DNA of 64,000 nt from Marinobacter salinus (GTDB taxonomy: Bacteria; Pseudomonadota; Gammaproteobacteria; Pseudomonadales; Oleiphilaceae), in the NCBI RefSeq assembly GCF_001854125.1, contig NZ_CP017715.1, positions 930,001 through 994,000 of the forward strand. Reading direction: 5' to 3'. Below are positions 47,426 through 57,319 of this stretch, one piece after another (positions within the stretch are counted from its first letter, which is position 1; every line of letters starts with the position of its first letter). The notes under the pieces are model-generated. The model searched no databases and had not been told where the DNA came from. It saw only the letters and a program-made list of their open reading frames with translations. The position numbers and the translations under genes are program-made.

Positions 47426-48832
47426 GTGTCGTACATACGATTCCGAAAACATTACCTGCACATCCCTTATCTGGTGCTCGCCGCGCTGGAATTCGGGGTG
47501 TTGTTTGCCATTTTTTCCCTGTTGACGCTTTTTCTGGCTTATGCGGGCGTCAATCATCTGCCCATGCACACCGATGTACTGTCGGCTTTTCTGTTTGCGC
47601 TTGTCCTCAGTTGCGGAACCCTCGCCATGGGCGGCTATCTGGCGATGGTTCGCGAAAGCTTGTCTTCTCTGTTTTTCCGGACTCTGGTTGCTTACTGTTT
47701 TGTCGGCGGTATCGGTCTCACTATTTTGTACGGGCTGGTGCCTTCTGCCGACCCTGGCAGCGAGAACCTTTTATGGGCGGTTCTGCTCGCCTCAATGGTC
47801 GTTATCTTGCTACGCCTGGTGTTTCTCCGGATTGTTGACTCGGAACAGGTCGTTCGCCGGGTTGTGATTTTTGGCGCCGGTGATTTTGCTGCGTCGCTAC
47901 TCGATGAGTATGAGCGCAACATGCAGGCGCTTGGCATCCGGATCATTGGCTGCATTGCAGATAATCCGGGTAAAGCCATCGCGGAAGAGAAGCTCTTGCC
48001 CACACCTTACGACTTCTATCAGTTCTGCCTGCAGAATAAGGTTTCAGAGATCGTAGTTGCCCAGCAGGAGCGGCGCCGAACCGAGGGTGGCTGGCTACCG
48101 GTACCTGAACTGATGGAGTGCAAACTGCGAGGCATTGCCGTTACCAACGGTGTTGATTTTTACGAGCGCGAGCTGAAAAAGGCCAAGCTGGACATGGTGC
48201 ACCCCTCGTGGATCGTCTTTTCTGAGGGCTTCAAGGCCTCCAAAAGCCGGGATTTTGCCAAGCGTTTTCTGGACCTCTTCATCAGCCTTTCGCTACTGAT
48301 CATTATGTTTCCTTTCATTGTAATGACAGCGATTGCCGTTTTTATCGAAACCGGCCGGCCGATTCTTTATAGCCAGAAGAGAGTGGGCTTGCTTGGCAAG
48401 GAATTCCGGATCTATAAATTCCGGAGTATGCGGCAAGACGCAGAAAAAGACGGAAAAGCTCAGTGGGCAATGGCCAACGATAATCGGGTAACCCGTGTGG
48501 GCGCGTTTATCAGGAACACCCGGTTAGATGAGCTGCCCCAGATCTATAACGTGATCAAGGGAGAAATGAGTATCGTGGGGCCGCGCCCGGAGAGACCTGA
48601 GTTTGTCACCGAGCTGAAGGAGAAAATCCCGTTTTACGATACCCGTCACTACGTGAAGCCTGGCTTAATGGGCTGGGCCCAGCTTAAATATCCTTATGGC
48701 GCATCGGTTGAGGACGCCAAGGGGAAGCTTGAATACGACCTTTACTATTCGAAGAATCACAGCCTTGTGATGGATCTGCTGATTATGATCCAAACCGTGG
48801 AGGTTGTTCTCCTCGGAAAAGGTGTGCGCTGA
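47426..48832 (+). CDS. Undecaprenyl-phosphate sugar phosphotransferase (TIGR03013-like)
   Basis: 468 aa initiating transferase that loads the first sugar-1-phosphate onto undecaprenyl phosphate. Four N-terminal membrane spans (about 10-130), a nucleotide-binding-like middle (VVIFGAGDFAASLLDEYE), a further span (LFISLSLLIIMFPFIVM) and the bacterial sugar transferase domain (SQKRVGLLGKEFRIYKFRSM, NTRLDELPQIYNVIKGEMS, VGPRPERPEF). The start is GTG at 47426 with AAGGAA 7 nt upstream; the frame also opens at a TTG at 47360. First gene of the EPS operon. Confidence 0.92.
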   Translation: MSYIRFRKHYLHIPYLVLAALEFGVLFAIFSLLTLFLAYAGVNHLPMHTDVLSAFLFALVLSCGTLAMGGYLAMVRESLSSLFFRTLVAYCFVGGIGLTILYGLVPSADPGSENLLWAVLLASMVVILLRLVFLRIVDSEQVVRRVVIFGAGDFAASLLDEYERNMQALGIRIIGCIADNPGKAIAEEKLLPTPYDFYQFCLQNKVSEIVVAQQERRRTEGGWLPVPELMECKLRGIAVTNGVDFYERELKKAKLDMVHPSWIVFSEGFKASKSRDFAKRFLDLFISLSLLIIMFPFIVMTAIAVFIETGRPILYSQKRVGLLGKEFRIYKFRSMRQDAEKDGKAQWAMANDNRVTRVGAFIRNTRLDELPQIYNVIKGEMSIVGPRPERPEFVTELKEKIPFYDTRHYVKPGLMGWAQLKYPYGASVEDAKGKLEYDLYYSKNHSLVMDLLIMIQTVEVVLLGKGVR

Positions 48833-48870
48833 AGATGACCAACAAAACAACAGGGATTTGGAGAGCATTT

Positions 48871-49509
48871 ATGGGCACGTTTACGTTTTTTCGGACCGGG
48901 CTGGTCGCTATGCTGGTTCTGATTCTCGGAGGTTGTTCAGGGCTTCCTTCTTCAACGGAAATGCCTCCGGTTTCCGAGCTGGAGTCGGAGCCTTATCAGA
49001 TTGGTGTCGGGGACACGATTTCTATTCACGTCTGGCGTAACCCGGAGCTTGGTCAGTCCATCGTTGTGCGGCCGGATGGCTTTATTTCCATGCCATTGAT
49101 GGGTGACGTGAAAGCTGAAGGAAAGGAGCCGGAAGCTCTGGCCTCGGAAATCAGTGTTGCTCTGGGTGAATACATCCGTACGCCCGAAGTCACCATTATG
49201 GTAACCAGCCCGGCCAGCAAGGAATTCCGGAATCGTATCCGCATTACTGGCCAGGTTGTGTCGCCCCAGTCGGTCGCTTTCCAGCCGGGGATGACGGTTC
49301 TCGATATTGTGCTCATGGCGGGCGGTGTTACGGATTTTGCAGCTGATAGCCGAGCAGTTCTTCATCGCGAAATCAATGGTGAATACAAGAGCTTTGTTCT
49401 GGATCTTGACGCCATTTTCGCCGATGGCGATATGAGTACCAATCATGCGTTGCAACCGGGCGATGTAATCAGCGTTCCGCGTAAGCAATTATTCCGAGGC
49501 GAACTCTGA
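48871..49509 (+). CDS. Polysaccharide export lipoprotein (Wza/XrtA type)
   Basis: 212 aa. Signal peptide with lipobox LGGC (about residue 22), then a Poly_export domain (YQIGVGDTISIHVWRNPELG, VRPDGFISMPLMGDV) and a SLBB domain (ITGQVVSPQSVAFQPGMTVLDIVLMAGG). Short like the PEP-CTERM-associated export proteins (TIGR03027). GGAG lies 7 nt before the ATG at 48871; an ATG at 48835 is possible but lacks a ribosome site. It would form the outer-membrane exit together with the chain-length protein encoded next. Confidence 0.92.
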   Translation: MGTFTFFRTGLVAMLVLILGGCSGLPSSTEMPPVSELESEPYQIGVGDTISIHVWRNPELGQSIVVRPDGFISMPLMGDVKAEGKEPEALASEISVALGEYIRTPEVTIMVTSPASKEFRNRIRITGQVVSPQSVAFQPGMTVLDIVLMAGGVTDFAADSRAVLHREINGEYKSFVLDLDAIFADGDMSTNHALQPGDVISVPRKQLFRGEL

Positions 49510-51080
49510 TGGATATCCAGTTCATTCTCGATACCTTGCGTGCGGTAAAGCTAGAGCTTTTCCGGCACCGGGTGGCTGCCGCGCTCATCTTTATGATCGT
49601 AACCGCCGGGGTGTTGATTCTGGGCTACGTTACTCCCAAAAGTTACACCTCTGAGGCGGTCCTGTACGCCGATCAGTCTAATATCCTGCAGCCTCTTCTT
49701 CGCGGTCAGGCTGAGGTAACTCAGCTGGACCGCATCAATGAAGCGCGGGAAATGATTCAGAGCCGCTCATTCCTTGAGCAGGTCGCCGTTGATACAGGGT
49801 TGCTTCTTGGCAATGAAACTGACGTAGAGCGCAACAATGCCATCAAAAGGTTGAGGACAGAGCTCTCATTGCGGGTCTCCAATCGGAATTTTCTGGAGCT
49901 CAACTACACCAGTGGCGATCCCAACCAGTCATTCCAGGTGCTCAGTGCAGCACTAAATCGATTTGTAGAGCGCACGGTGCGCAAAAAACGTTCGGAAAGC
50001 CAGGGGGCCTTTGAGTTCATTGACTCCCAGGTCAAGTCCTATCAGCGCCAGCTCGAAGAGGCCGAGCAAAGACTGAAAGAGTTCAAAGCGAGCAACCAGG
50101 ACGGTACAGAAGGAAGCGTTCAGGCGAGGATTGAAAACCTGAGGCGTGAGATTGAAAACCTCAAACTGGAGATCCAGCAGACGGAATCCGAGGTCAAATT
50201 GACCCGGGCCCAGCTTAATGAGGAGGAACCGGTCAGGCGCATTGTGGTTGATGCCGGGAAATCTTCTGCTGAACGGAGGCTGGCAGCGTTGCGCCAGGAG
50301 CTGGATTCACTGCTTCTGAAGTACCACGAACGCCATCCGGATGTGGTTAGTGTCAAAGACCAGATCGCGGACCTGGAGCGACAAGTGTCGGGCCAGAGCG
50401 ATAGCGATCGTGACGGCGCGGTGACCGAGGTTATGGAAAACCCGGTGTATGAAAACCTGAAGATTCAGTTAGCAGACAGTACTACCCAGCTTGCTGTTCA
50501 GAAAAACAGGCTTGCGTCCCTGGAGCGTCTCCTTGAAGAGGCTTTCCAGCGCTCCCAGCGCGTGGCAGAAAACCAGGCCCAGCTATCGGAGTTAACCAGA
50601 GACTACGATGTAACCCGAGGTGTCTACGAAGACATGCTCCAGCGTCGGGAAAAAGCACGCCTTTCCATGACGCTGGACGTTCAGGGCGAAGGCGTCAGTT
50701 ACAAAATTCAGGAGCCGGCCTCTTACCCGACACACTGGGACGGCCTGCAGTTGTACCAGGTGGGCCTGGCGGGCCCGTTTCTAGGCAGTGCCACGGTGCT
50801 GGGGCTTCTGGCTCTGCTGGTGATGTTTGACCAAAGGGTGCGGTCGCCACGGGCTCTGCAGCTTGCCTTGCCGGAAACGATTCCAGTGCTGACGACCATT
50901 CCGCATTACCGCAGCACATGGAAAGATCGGCTATTGAGGAAAGATGTTCTTGCAATCCTCTTTGTGCTCATTCTGTTTATGCTGGGGTATCTGTCAGTTC
51001 TCCTGTTTAGTGTGATGGGAATTACGCCTGATCAGTTAATCAATAAAATCACAGAGCTGACAGGCCTCGGGGGCGGTTAA
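49509..51080 (+). CDS. Polysaccharide chain-length determinant (Wzz/GNVR type)
   Basis: 523 aa co-polymerase of the XrtA-locus type (TIGR03007). Membrane span near residues 20-42, a long periplasmic coiled coil (about 165-360; QVKSYQRQLEEAEQRLKEF), and C-terminal spans near 418-440 and 478-500. The segment PASYPTHWDGLQLY stands before the penultimate span. The start overlaps the previous stop by one base (TGATG), and the stop overlaps the next start. It probably partners the kinase-like protein that follows. Confidence 0.92.
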   Translation: MDIQFILDTLRAVKLELFRHRVAAALIFMIVTAGVLILGYVTPKSYTSEAVLYADQSNILQPLLRGQAEVTQLDRINEAREMIQSRSFLEQVAVDTGLLLGNETDVERNNAIKRLRTELSLRVSNRNFLELNYTSGDPNQSFQVLSAALNRFVERTVRKKRSESQGAFEFIDSQVKSYQRQLEEAEQRLKEFKASNQDGTEGSVQARIENLRREIENLKLEIQQTESEVKLTRAQLNEEEPVRRIVVDAGKSSAERRLAALRQELDSLLLKYHERHPDVVSVKDQIADLERQVSGQSDSDRDGAVTEVMENPVYENLKIQLADSTTQLAVQKNRLASLERLLEEAFQRSQRVAENQAQLSELTRDYDVTRGVYEDMLQRREKARLSMTLDVQGEGVSYKIQEPASYPTHWDGLQLYQVGLAGPFLGSATVLGLLALLVMFDQRVRSPRALQLALPETIPVLTTIPHYRSTWKDRLLRKDVLAILFVLILFMLGYLSVLLFSVMGITPDQLINKITELTGLGGG

Positions 51081-51955
51081 TGGACGACAATAAACTCTAC
51101 AATGCGCTGCTTAAAAGCCAGGATGAGCGTCGTCGGCTTGAGCTGAAACGGGGAGAGGCAAAACCTGAGGAAAACTTCCGGAAAGAGCGCCCGTTTGCCG
51201 GCTCAGACCGGTTGAAACCGAACTGGGTTCAGGTAGATGTTGATGAAAGCGAACACCCCCCAACAGTCTACGACTCGTCAGTCTCGTTAGAGCTGATCGG
51301 AAATCCGAAACCCTGGACCCGCGAGCAACTCCGCGAGAGAAAAATCATTTATTCTGGAATGCCCGACAAGGAAGTAATGGATGCATACAGGGAATTACGC
51401 ATTCAGCTCCGAAATCGCGCTGGTGACCAAAACTTTGTGGTCATGTTCAGCAGTCTGGGCAATCGGGCAAATTCTGTGCTCACGGCTTACAATCTTGCCG
51501 CATCATTTGCTTTGGACTCCCACACGTCTGCTCTTCTGGTGGATTGTGACCCCTACAACCAGGACCTCACCAATCTGGTTTCGATGCCAATGCGCTCGGG
51601 AGTGACAGATTTTGTGGCGGACAAGTCTCTGTCCATAAAAGATATTCTATATCCCAGCGGTGTGGCTCGCCTTAGCGTTATTCCAGGGGGAACCCAGGCT
51701 TCTTCTGCTGTGGAGTTGTTCTCAGCGGTGCGGATGCGCGAGCTGATTTCCGAATTGAAAGACCGCTATCCGGACCGTTGTATCATTTTGAATGCGCCGC
51801 CTTTTCGGGAAAGTACCGAGGCCCGGATTCTGGAAAGGTTTGCAGACCAGATCGTGTTTGGCGTTCCATTCGGGGATGTAACTCCAGAGGCGATTACGGA
51901 TTCGGTAGACGCTCTCGGATCCGATAAATTCTCAGGCCTGGTGTTTCAGGAGTAA
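51080..51955 (+). CDS. BY-kinase-like protein with degraded Walker motifs
   Basis: 291 aa, in the place and with the fold of the XrtA-associated tyrosine autokinase (TIGR03018). The expected Walker A (SxxPGEGKT) reads SSLGNRANS (124-132) without the Lys; Walker A' is ALLVDCDP (151-158); Walker B has Asn instead of Asp (IILNAPP, 235-241). There is no C-terminal tyrosine cluster. It is therefore probably a pseudokinase that regulates or scaffolds the chain-length protein. One-base overlaps with both flanking genes' stops or starts on the upstream side argue that it is an intact, coupled gene. Confidence 0.85.
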   Translation: MDDNKLYNALLKSQDERRRLELKRGEAKPEENFRKERPFAGSDRLKPNWVQVDVDESEHPPTVYDSSVSLELIGNPKPWTREQLRERKIIYSGMPDKEVMDAYRELRIQLRNRAGDQNFVVMFSSLGNRANSVLTAYNLAASFALDSHTSALLVDCDPYNQDLTNLVSMPMRSGVTDFVADKSLSIKDILYPSGVARLSVIPGGTQASSAVELFSAVRMRELISELKDRYPDRCIILNAPPFRESTEARILERFADQIVFGVPFGDVTPEAITDSVDALGSDKFSGLVFQE

Positions 51956-51959
51956 ATTG

Positions 51960-53312
51960 ATGGGTTGGAGCGCAGAGAAAGCAAAGATATCGCTTGTCGT
52001 TAGCCTATGCAGTTTCTGCCTCACGCCTAACACCGTGATGGGGCAAGACCTTAGCGAAAATGTAACGGAGGTTTCCGGTTCAGGGTCCCTGTTTACAGCT
52101 TTGACTCATACCCGGACTGACCAGGGAACGAGCACTGATACAAACACCGAGCCTAGCCTCGGGGTGTCCGGCAATCTCGGCGGTAAACTGGAAAGTGGAG
52201 CGAACTCGCTCGCGCTTCGTTACGGAGGTACGCTCGAGACCAAGCGTGATCTTGGTGAAGGCGACCAAACAGATACCAGTTCGATCACGGGCGCGTCGCG
52301 TTTTGTTCATTTTGACCCTGCGAGTCGCCTTGATTTTAATGCCGGGCACACAGTGAGTTTGGTTCGTAATAACACTGGTTTTGTTGTGAATCCGTCGAGC
52401 TACGACACTCAGAATACGCTGAATGCAGGGGCGGGCTTGCGGTTTTTCCCTGGCGATCTTTCCACGTTGAGGTTTTCCGGGGAGGCCGGACGTAGCTTTG
52501 GGGCCGGTGAGCTGAACGACAAAGAGTCTATTACCGCCTCTGGAGAGTTTTCGAGGCGTTTAAGTGAGCGCTCAACCGGGAGCATTGTGGGCAGCCGTAG
52601 CTGGTCGAATGATAATGAAACCGATATCACGATTGACTCCGCACAGCTGGTTTATAACCGGGTGCTGGAGAATGGATCTTTCAATATTGGAGGCGGCCTG
52701 AGCCAGGCAGACACAGAGTACCCTGATGGCTCTGTCAGCGAGAGCGAAGCCGGTACAGGATTTGTTGACCGTACCTGGGTTGCCAGCGATTGGCGAACCT
52801 CGATTCAATACAATCGCAGGCTCTCAGACAGTGCGACAGACCTGTCGTTGGACTTTCCGGAAGTGTTCGATTTTCTCCCGGATACCATCCGGATTCGGGA
52901 TCTCGTAACCAGTGACTCAGTCCTGGTCACCCATAACAGTACATCTCGCTTATGCAGCGTGTGCAATTTTGGGCTTGCTGCTGAGGCTGCGCTACTGGAG
53001 TCGGAAATCACGGGCGCAACGACCCATGAGTATTCGGCCAGTGTGAATTTTGGATTCCAGCTAACCAACTTGCAGCGAATGGACTTTTTATACAGCTGGC
53101 AGGGGGATGCCGGCGAAGATGCGGGAACCATCATCGATCAGATCCACCGCTTTAACACAAGCTGGTCGCGCCAGTTGGCAGAAGACACCTCTTTCAGTGT
53201 TCAGTTAAATCAGTCCTATTTGCGAAGCCGACTTGCCCGAAGCGACCAGGATCAGTTTGTACTTCGCCTGGTGCTGACCAAGGGATTTTCATTAGTTGGT
53301 CAGTCGAGGTAA
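51960..53312 (+). CDS. PEP-CTERM system-associated outer membrane protein (TIGR03016-like)
   Basis: 450 aa. Signal peptide (ISLVVSLCSFCLTPNTVMGQ), then about 420 residues of alternating strands rich in Ser/Thr/Asp and aromatic ends, suggesting a large beta-barrel. Family members are encoded in nearly all XrtA EPS loci and may act as the outer-membrane secretion porin. GGAG lies 7 nt before the ATG at 51960. The next gene's earliest ATG overlaps its TAA. Confidence 0.85.
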   Translation: MGWSAEKAKISLVVSLCSFCLTPNTVMGQDLSENVTEVSGSGSLFTALTHTRTDQGTSTDTNTEPSLGVSGNLGGKLESGANSLALRYGGTLETKRDLGEGDQTDTSSITGASRFVHFDPASRLDFNAGHTVSLVRNNTGFVVNPSSYDTQNTLNAGAGLRFFPGDLSTLRFSGEAGRSFGAGELNDKESITASGEFSRRLSERSTGSIVGSRSWSNDNETDITIDSAQLVYNRVLENGSFNIGGGLSQADTEYPDGSVSESEAGTGFVDRTWVASDWRTSIQYNRRLSDSATDLSLDFPEVFDFLPDTIRIRDLVTSDSVLVTHNSTSRLCSVCNFGLAAEAALLESEITGATTHEYSASVNFGFQLTNLQRMDFLYSWQGDAGEDAGTIIDQIHRFNTSWSRQLAEDTSFSVQLNQSYLRSRLARSDQDQFVLRLVLTKGFSLVGQSR

Positions 53313-53341
53313 TGGACTCAGGAATGCTCAGGAAGGGAATC

Positions 53342-54337
53342 ATGTTTGATCAACGGAAAGACATCAGGATTGCGGCAGAGGAGCCGCCACAGCTTATTGT
53401 TGTGATCGATACCGAGGAAGAATTCGACTGGAATTCCGAACCGGACTCGGCAGCGACGGGCGTTTCTGCCATGCAGCATATCGATCGCGTCCAAAGCATC
53501 TTCAATGAATACGGCATTCGCCCCTGTTACGTGATCGACTATCCGGTGGCCAGCCAGGCTCAGGGTTATGAGTTGCTGAGGCAGTTCGCCCAGAAGGGGC
53601 AGTGTGAGATTGGAGCCCACCTTCATCCCTGGGTAAATCCGCCGGTTGACGAGGTGTTGTCCAAACCAAATACCTATCCGGGCAACCTACCGCAAGACCT
53701 TGAACGGCAGAAACTTCTCGTTCTGAGGGACAAGATCCAAGAGAATTTTGGCTCCGCACCGGTTGCCTACAAGGCCGGGCGTTACGGCTTTGGCCCCAAC
53801 ACCACCGGCATTCTTCAGGAACTGGGGTTTAATATCGATCTCTCAGTTTGCCCGCCTTTGGACTCGCGGGCGGATGGCGGGCCGGACTATCGCCGGTATG
53901 ACGCACATCCGTTCTGGTTCGGTGGCAACGATAAGCCCATTCTGGAGCTTCCCTGTACCGGAGCATTTATAGGCTGGGCCAGTGCTGCAGCAATTCCGTT
54001 ATTTCAGGTCGCCCAGGCACTCCGGAAATTCAAAGCGCCCGGAATCCTCTCCCGTTTAGGTGCGGTCGACAGGCTGATGCTCTCTCCGGAGGGGTTCAAT
54101 TCAGCGGAGCACATAAAGCTTAGCCGGGCGCTCTACAATCGGGGAGTAAGGACCTTTACCTGGAGTTTCCACAGCCCAAGCGTTGTGCCTGGTAATACCA
54201 CATACGTTCAGGATGACGCCCAGCTCCGGAAATTTCTGGACAGCTTCCGTTGTTATTTCGATTTCTTTTTCGATGAGTTAGGCGGACAGGCGTCGACGCC
54301 AACCCGCATTCGCAAGCTTATGGAGAGTATGGCATGA
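53342..54337 (+). CDS. Polysaccharide deacetylase-like (WalW-type) protein
   Basis: 331 aa. The NodB-like pattern is visible: VVIDTEEEFDWN (Asp pair) and EIGAHLHPWVNPP (metal-binding His residues), then YKAGRYGFGPNT and the late HSPSVVPGNT. It resembles WalW-type deacetylases more than the locus's other deacetylase at 46198-47157. GGAAGGG stands 5 nt before the ATG at 53342; an ATG at 53312, overlapping the previous stop, is a credible alternative. Its stop overlaps the carbamoyltransferase start (ATGA). The substrate is presumably the EPS. Confidence 0.82.
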   Translation: MFDQRKDIRIAAEEPPQLIVVIDTEEEFDWNSEPDSAATGVSAMQHIDRVQSIFNEYGIRPCYVIDYPVASQAQGYELLRQFAQKGQCEIGAHLHPWVNPPVDEVLSKPNTYPGNLPQDLERQKLLVLRDKIQENFGSAPVAYKAGRYGFGPNTTGILQELGFNIDLSVCPPLDSRADGGPDYRRYDAHPFWFGGNDKPILELPCTGAFIGWASAAAIPLFQVAQALRKFKAPGILSRLGAVDRLMLSPEGFNSAEHIKLSRALYNRGVRTFTWSFHSPSVVPGNTTYVQDDAQLRKFLDSFRCYFDFFFDELGGQASTPTRIRKLMESMA

Positions 54338-56160
54338 AGGTGCTTGGGATTTCCCCGCTAGACAAGGACTCAACGGTTTCGATTGTTGAGGACGGCAATA
54401 TTCTGTTTGCGGCAGGAGAAGAGCGCTTCTCCAGGACCAAACAACAATCAGGTTTTCCCACGCTGGCCCTTGAGAAGGCCCTTTCATACACTGGCCTTTC
54501 CATGAGCGACTTCGACCAGGTGTGTTATCCATTCCTGACCTGGGAGAACGAGCAAAAACTGTTTTCGAAGAATCTGGAAGATGAAAGGGCCTTTATTAAG
54601 CGATTCCACCCTAATGATCTGTCTCCCCAGATCAAAGAAGCGCTTAGCCGTGTTCCTGATCGCAACGAGCCTATCCATGGGCTGGAACATCCAAATGCCA
54701 TCATGGAAAAAAGTTTTCTTCACAGTTCTTATTACAGCATGGCGGGCGCCCAGAAGCTGGCTTCCAATAATGCGGCTTTGAAATCATCCCGCCAATGGGG
54801 CGAAGCGGCAACGGAATCTTTCCAGCATTGGGAGCGGGATCTGACCGGCGGCCTTGCAGCAATGGGCTGGACCAAACCGGTCAAGCGCATGGATCACCAC
54901 CTGTCCCATGCTGCTAACAGTTTTCTCTGCAGTGGTTTTGAGCGTGCATTGTGCGTCACTCTGGATGGCTACGGCTCTGGTCTGGCCGGCTCCGTGAGCG
55001 AGGCCCGCGATGGAAAAATTCACAGGTTGCATGGCCTGCCATTCCCGAATTCTCTGGGCACCCTTTATGAGCATGTAACTTCCAGCCTGGGTTTCAAACC
55101 CAGCCGTCATGAAGGAAAGATCGTGGGGCTCGCATCCTACGGCGACCCCTCCATTCTTGGGGATATATTGCTTTCCCGTATTGATGAGACGCCCGGCGAT
55201 TTCCGGATCTACGAAGCCAACAACGTCTATTTTTCCCGCTATCTGGCCTCAAAGTTTCCCAAGATTGATGTGGCGGCCGCCTATCAGTATGTACTTGAAA
55301 AAGTGGCGACGAACTACATCCGTTACTGGGTTCAGAAAACGGGTATCGACACCATTGTCTTGTCCGGAGGCGTAACCGCCAATGTTAAACTGAACCAACG
55401 GATATTTGAGATTGAGGGCGTCAATCACATCTTCGTATACCCGAATATGGGCGACGGCGGGTGCGGCACCGGTGCGGCTCTTTACCACAGCTGGCCGGGC
55501 GGAGTTAAACCTTCGCTTTCCAGCGCCTACATGGGCCCTGACTACTCGGAAGCCGAAATTGAGCGTGCGTTGCAGGCTGAAGGACTGCATTACCAGCGCC
55601 CTGAGAACCTCGCGGCAGAAGCGGCGGCACTGATTCATGGGGGTGAGGTGGTCGCCCGTTTCGATGGCCGGATGGAGTACGGGCCCCGGGCCCTTGGTAA
55701 CCGCTCGATTATGTATCACGCCAGGGAACCTGAGGTTAACCAGTGGCTGAATAAGCGCCTTGGCCGTACCGAGTTCATGCCTTTTGCACCGGTAACTCTC
55801 TATGAAGCGAGAGAAAAGTGCTATCACAATATCCGGGGTGCAGAACACGCCGCCGAATTCATGACCGTTACCTTCGACTGCACCGATTTCATGCGGGAGA
55901 ACTGCCCCGCAGCGGTCCATGTTGACGGTACCGCACGTCCACAGTTGATCCAGCGTGAAGTGAACCCGGGCTACTACGATATCCTCAAGGAATATGAAAA
56001 GCTGAGTGGTATTCCGAGCCTGATCAATACCAGCTTCAACATGCATGAAGAGCCCATCGTCAATTCTCCGGAAGATGCGGTACGCGCATTCCTCCAGGGA
56101 GCGCTTGATTACCTGGCCATCGGGCCATTCCTGGTGAAGCACCCGAATCCCGTTCATTAA
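54334..56160 (+). CDS. Carbamoyltransferase (NodU/CmcH/TobZ family)
   Basis: 608 aa. N-terminal ASKHA-fold half (GISPLDKDSTVSIVEDG, AAGEERFSRTKQQSGFP, DHHLSHAANSF, LSGGVTANVKLNQ, GDGGCGTGAALY) and a C-terminal half starting at the conserved FDGRMEYGPRALGNRSI. Uses carbamoyl phosphate and ATP to put carbamoyl groups on hydroxyls, here probably on a sugar of the EPS. carB, whose enzyme makes carbamoyl phosphate, lies 9 kb away next to the locus. The ATG overlaps the preceding stop. Confidence 0.93.
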   Translation: MKVLGISPLDKDSTVSIVEDGNILFAAGEERFSRTKQQSGFPTLALEKALSYTGLSMSDFDQVCYPFLTWENEQKLFSKNLEDERAFIKRFHPNDLSPQIKEALSRVPDRNEPIHGLEHPNAIMEKSFLHSSYYSMAGAQKLASNNAALKSSRQWGEAATESFQHWERDLTGGLAAMGWTKPVKRMDHHLSHAANSFLCSGFERALCVTLDGYGSGLAGSVSEARDGKIHRLHGLPFPNSLGTLYEHVTSSLGFKPSRHEGKIVGLASYGDPSILGDILLSRIDETPGDFRIYEANNVYFSRYLASKFPKIDVAAAYQYVLEKVATNYIRYWVQKTGIDTIVLSGGVTANVKLNQRIFEIEGVNHIFVYPNMGDGGCGTGAALYHSWPGGVKPSLSSAYMGPDYSEAEIERALQAEGLHYQRPENLAAEAAALIHGGEVVARFDGRMEYGPRALGNRSIMYHAREPEVNQWLNKRLGRTEFMPFAPVTLYEAREKCYHNIRGAEHAAEFMTVTFDCTDFMRENCPAAVHVDGTARPQLIQREVNPGYYDILKEYEKLSGIPSLINTSFNMHEEPIVNSPEDAVRAFLQGALDYLAIGPFLVKHPNPVH

Positions 56161-56186
56161 TCGGCTATCGTAGCGGAAGCATCTCA

Positions 56187-57319
56187 ATGACAGCAGGAAC
56201 GCTGACAATAACAAGAGAACCGGCGACAGCGTGTGCGGAACTACGCGATCAATGGCTGGATCTGGAAAATCGCTCCGATCCCACGGTTTTTCTCTCGTGG
56301 CAGTGGCTTGGGCACTGGCTTCATGTATATGAACCGCGGGCATTCGTTCTCAGGGTAAAGGATGGCAAACGTCTGGTGGGAATGGGACTGGTGGTGGAAA
56401 CGGAGGAACGACGGCATGGTTTGCTGAAGTCCCGCTGTTTGCGCCTGCACCAGACTGGTCACAAACTCCTGGATCAGATCTGGATTGAATACAACGGATT
56501 CCTGGCAGAACGAGGGAGAGAAGACGAGGTCGCACAGATATGCCTTAGCTACCTCTGTGATGCTATGCCCGACTGGGATGAGTTTATTGTTGGCGCCATT
56601 GATGCCGAAGAAGCGGACCGGTACGCACGCATTACCGGGCTATACAAACATGTCCGTTGGGAAGCTCCCTGCTTTGGCGTCGACCTTAACGACCTTCGCA
56701 GAAGTGGTGAGCATTACCTGAATACATTGTCCCGTAACACGCGTTATCAGATAAATCGCTGTCATCGGCTATACGAGGGGCGTGGCAAAGTAACTCTGGA
56801 CCGGCCAGATTCGGTCGACGAGGCTTTGGCCTTATTCGACCGGATTGGCCCGAGGCATCTGGAGCGTTGGGGAGGTGGGCCGGATCAGAGTGGATTCGCC
56901 AACCCCGATTTTGTTCGTTTTCACCGCGAACTCATCCGAGCCCAATGGCCGGATGGGGGGGTTGACCTGGTGTCCGTGAGGGTCGGGGGCAAGAGGTCGC
57001 ATCGTTTTATAATCTGATTTACCAGCAAGTGGTCTATTTCTATCTCGGTGGTATGGCCGTAGAAGATGATAACCGCTTCAAGCCTGGCTTGTTGGGGCAT
57101 AGCCTGTGCATCGAAGACTATCGCCACCATGGCTTCCACTATTACGACTTTATGGGGGGCGCAGAGCGTTATAAGGAAAACCTTGGAGCGGTTCATCGCC
57201 AGTTAGTGCAGATAGCGCTTCAACGGCCCAGATTCAAACTCAAGCTTGAGCATGCCATGCGCATGGCAAAGCAGCATTGGCGGGGCGAGCAGGGGGAGCA
57301 TGATGGGCGCCAGGTTTAA
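56187..57319 (+). pseudogene. Frameshifted BioF2-like/GNAT acyltransferase-type gene
   Basis: The frame from the ATG at 56187 (GGAAG upstream) runs to a TGA at 57015, but the natural continuation is in another frame from about 56990 to 57319. Adding one G to the G5 run at 56985-56989 joins them as ...VSVRVGGQEVASFYNLIYQQ, giving a 377-aa protein with the ELRDQWLDLENRSDPTVFLS start and YYDFMGGAERYKENLG end typical of BioF2-like acetyltransferases of EPS loci. It may be a sequencing error, a recent mutation or a phase-variable tract. The role would be acylation of the polymer or its tag. The next gene overlaps its end. Confidence 0.82.

Noticed and set aside
56187..57319. Programmed ribosomal frameshifting at the G5 tract
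   Set aside because: No slippery heptamer of the X-XXY-YYZ kind in the right phase and no obvious downstream pseudoknot; a plain indel explains it better.
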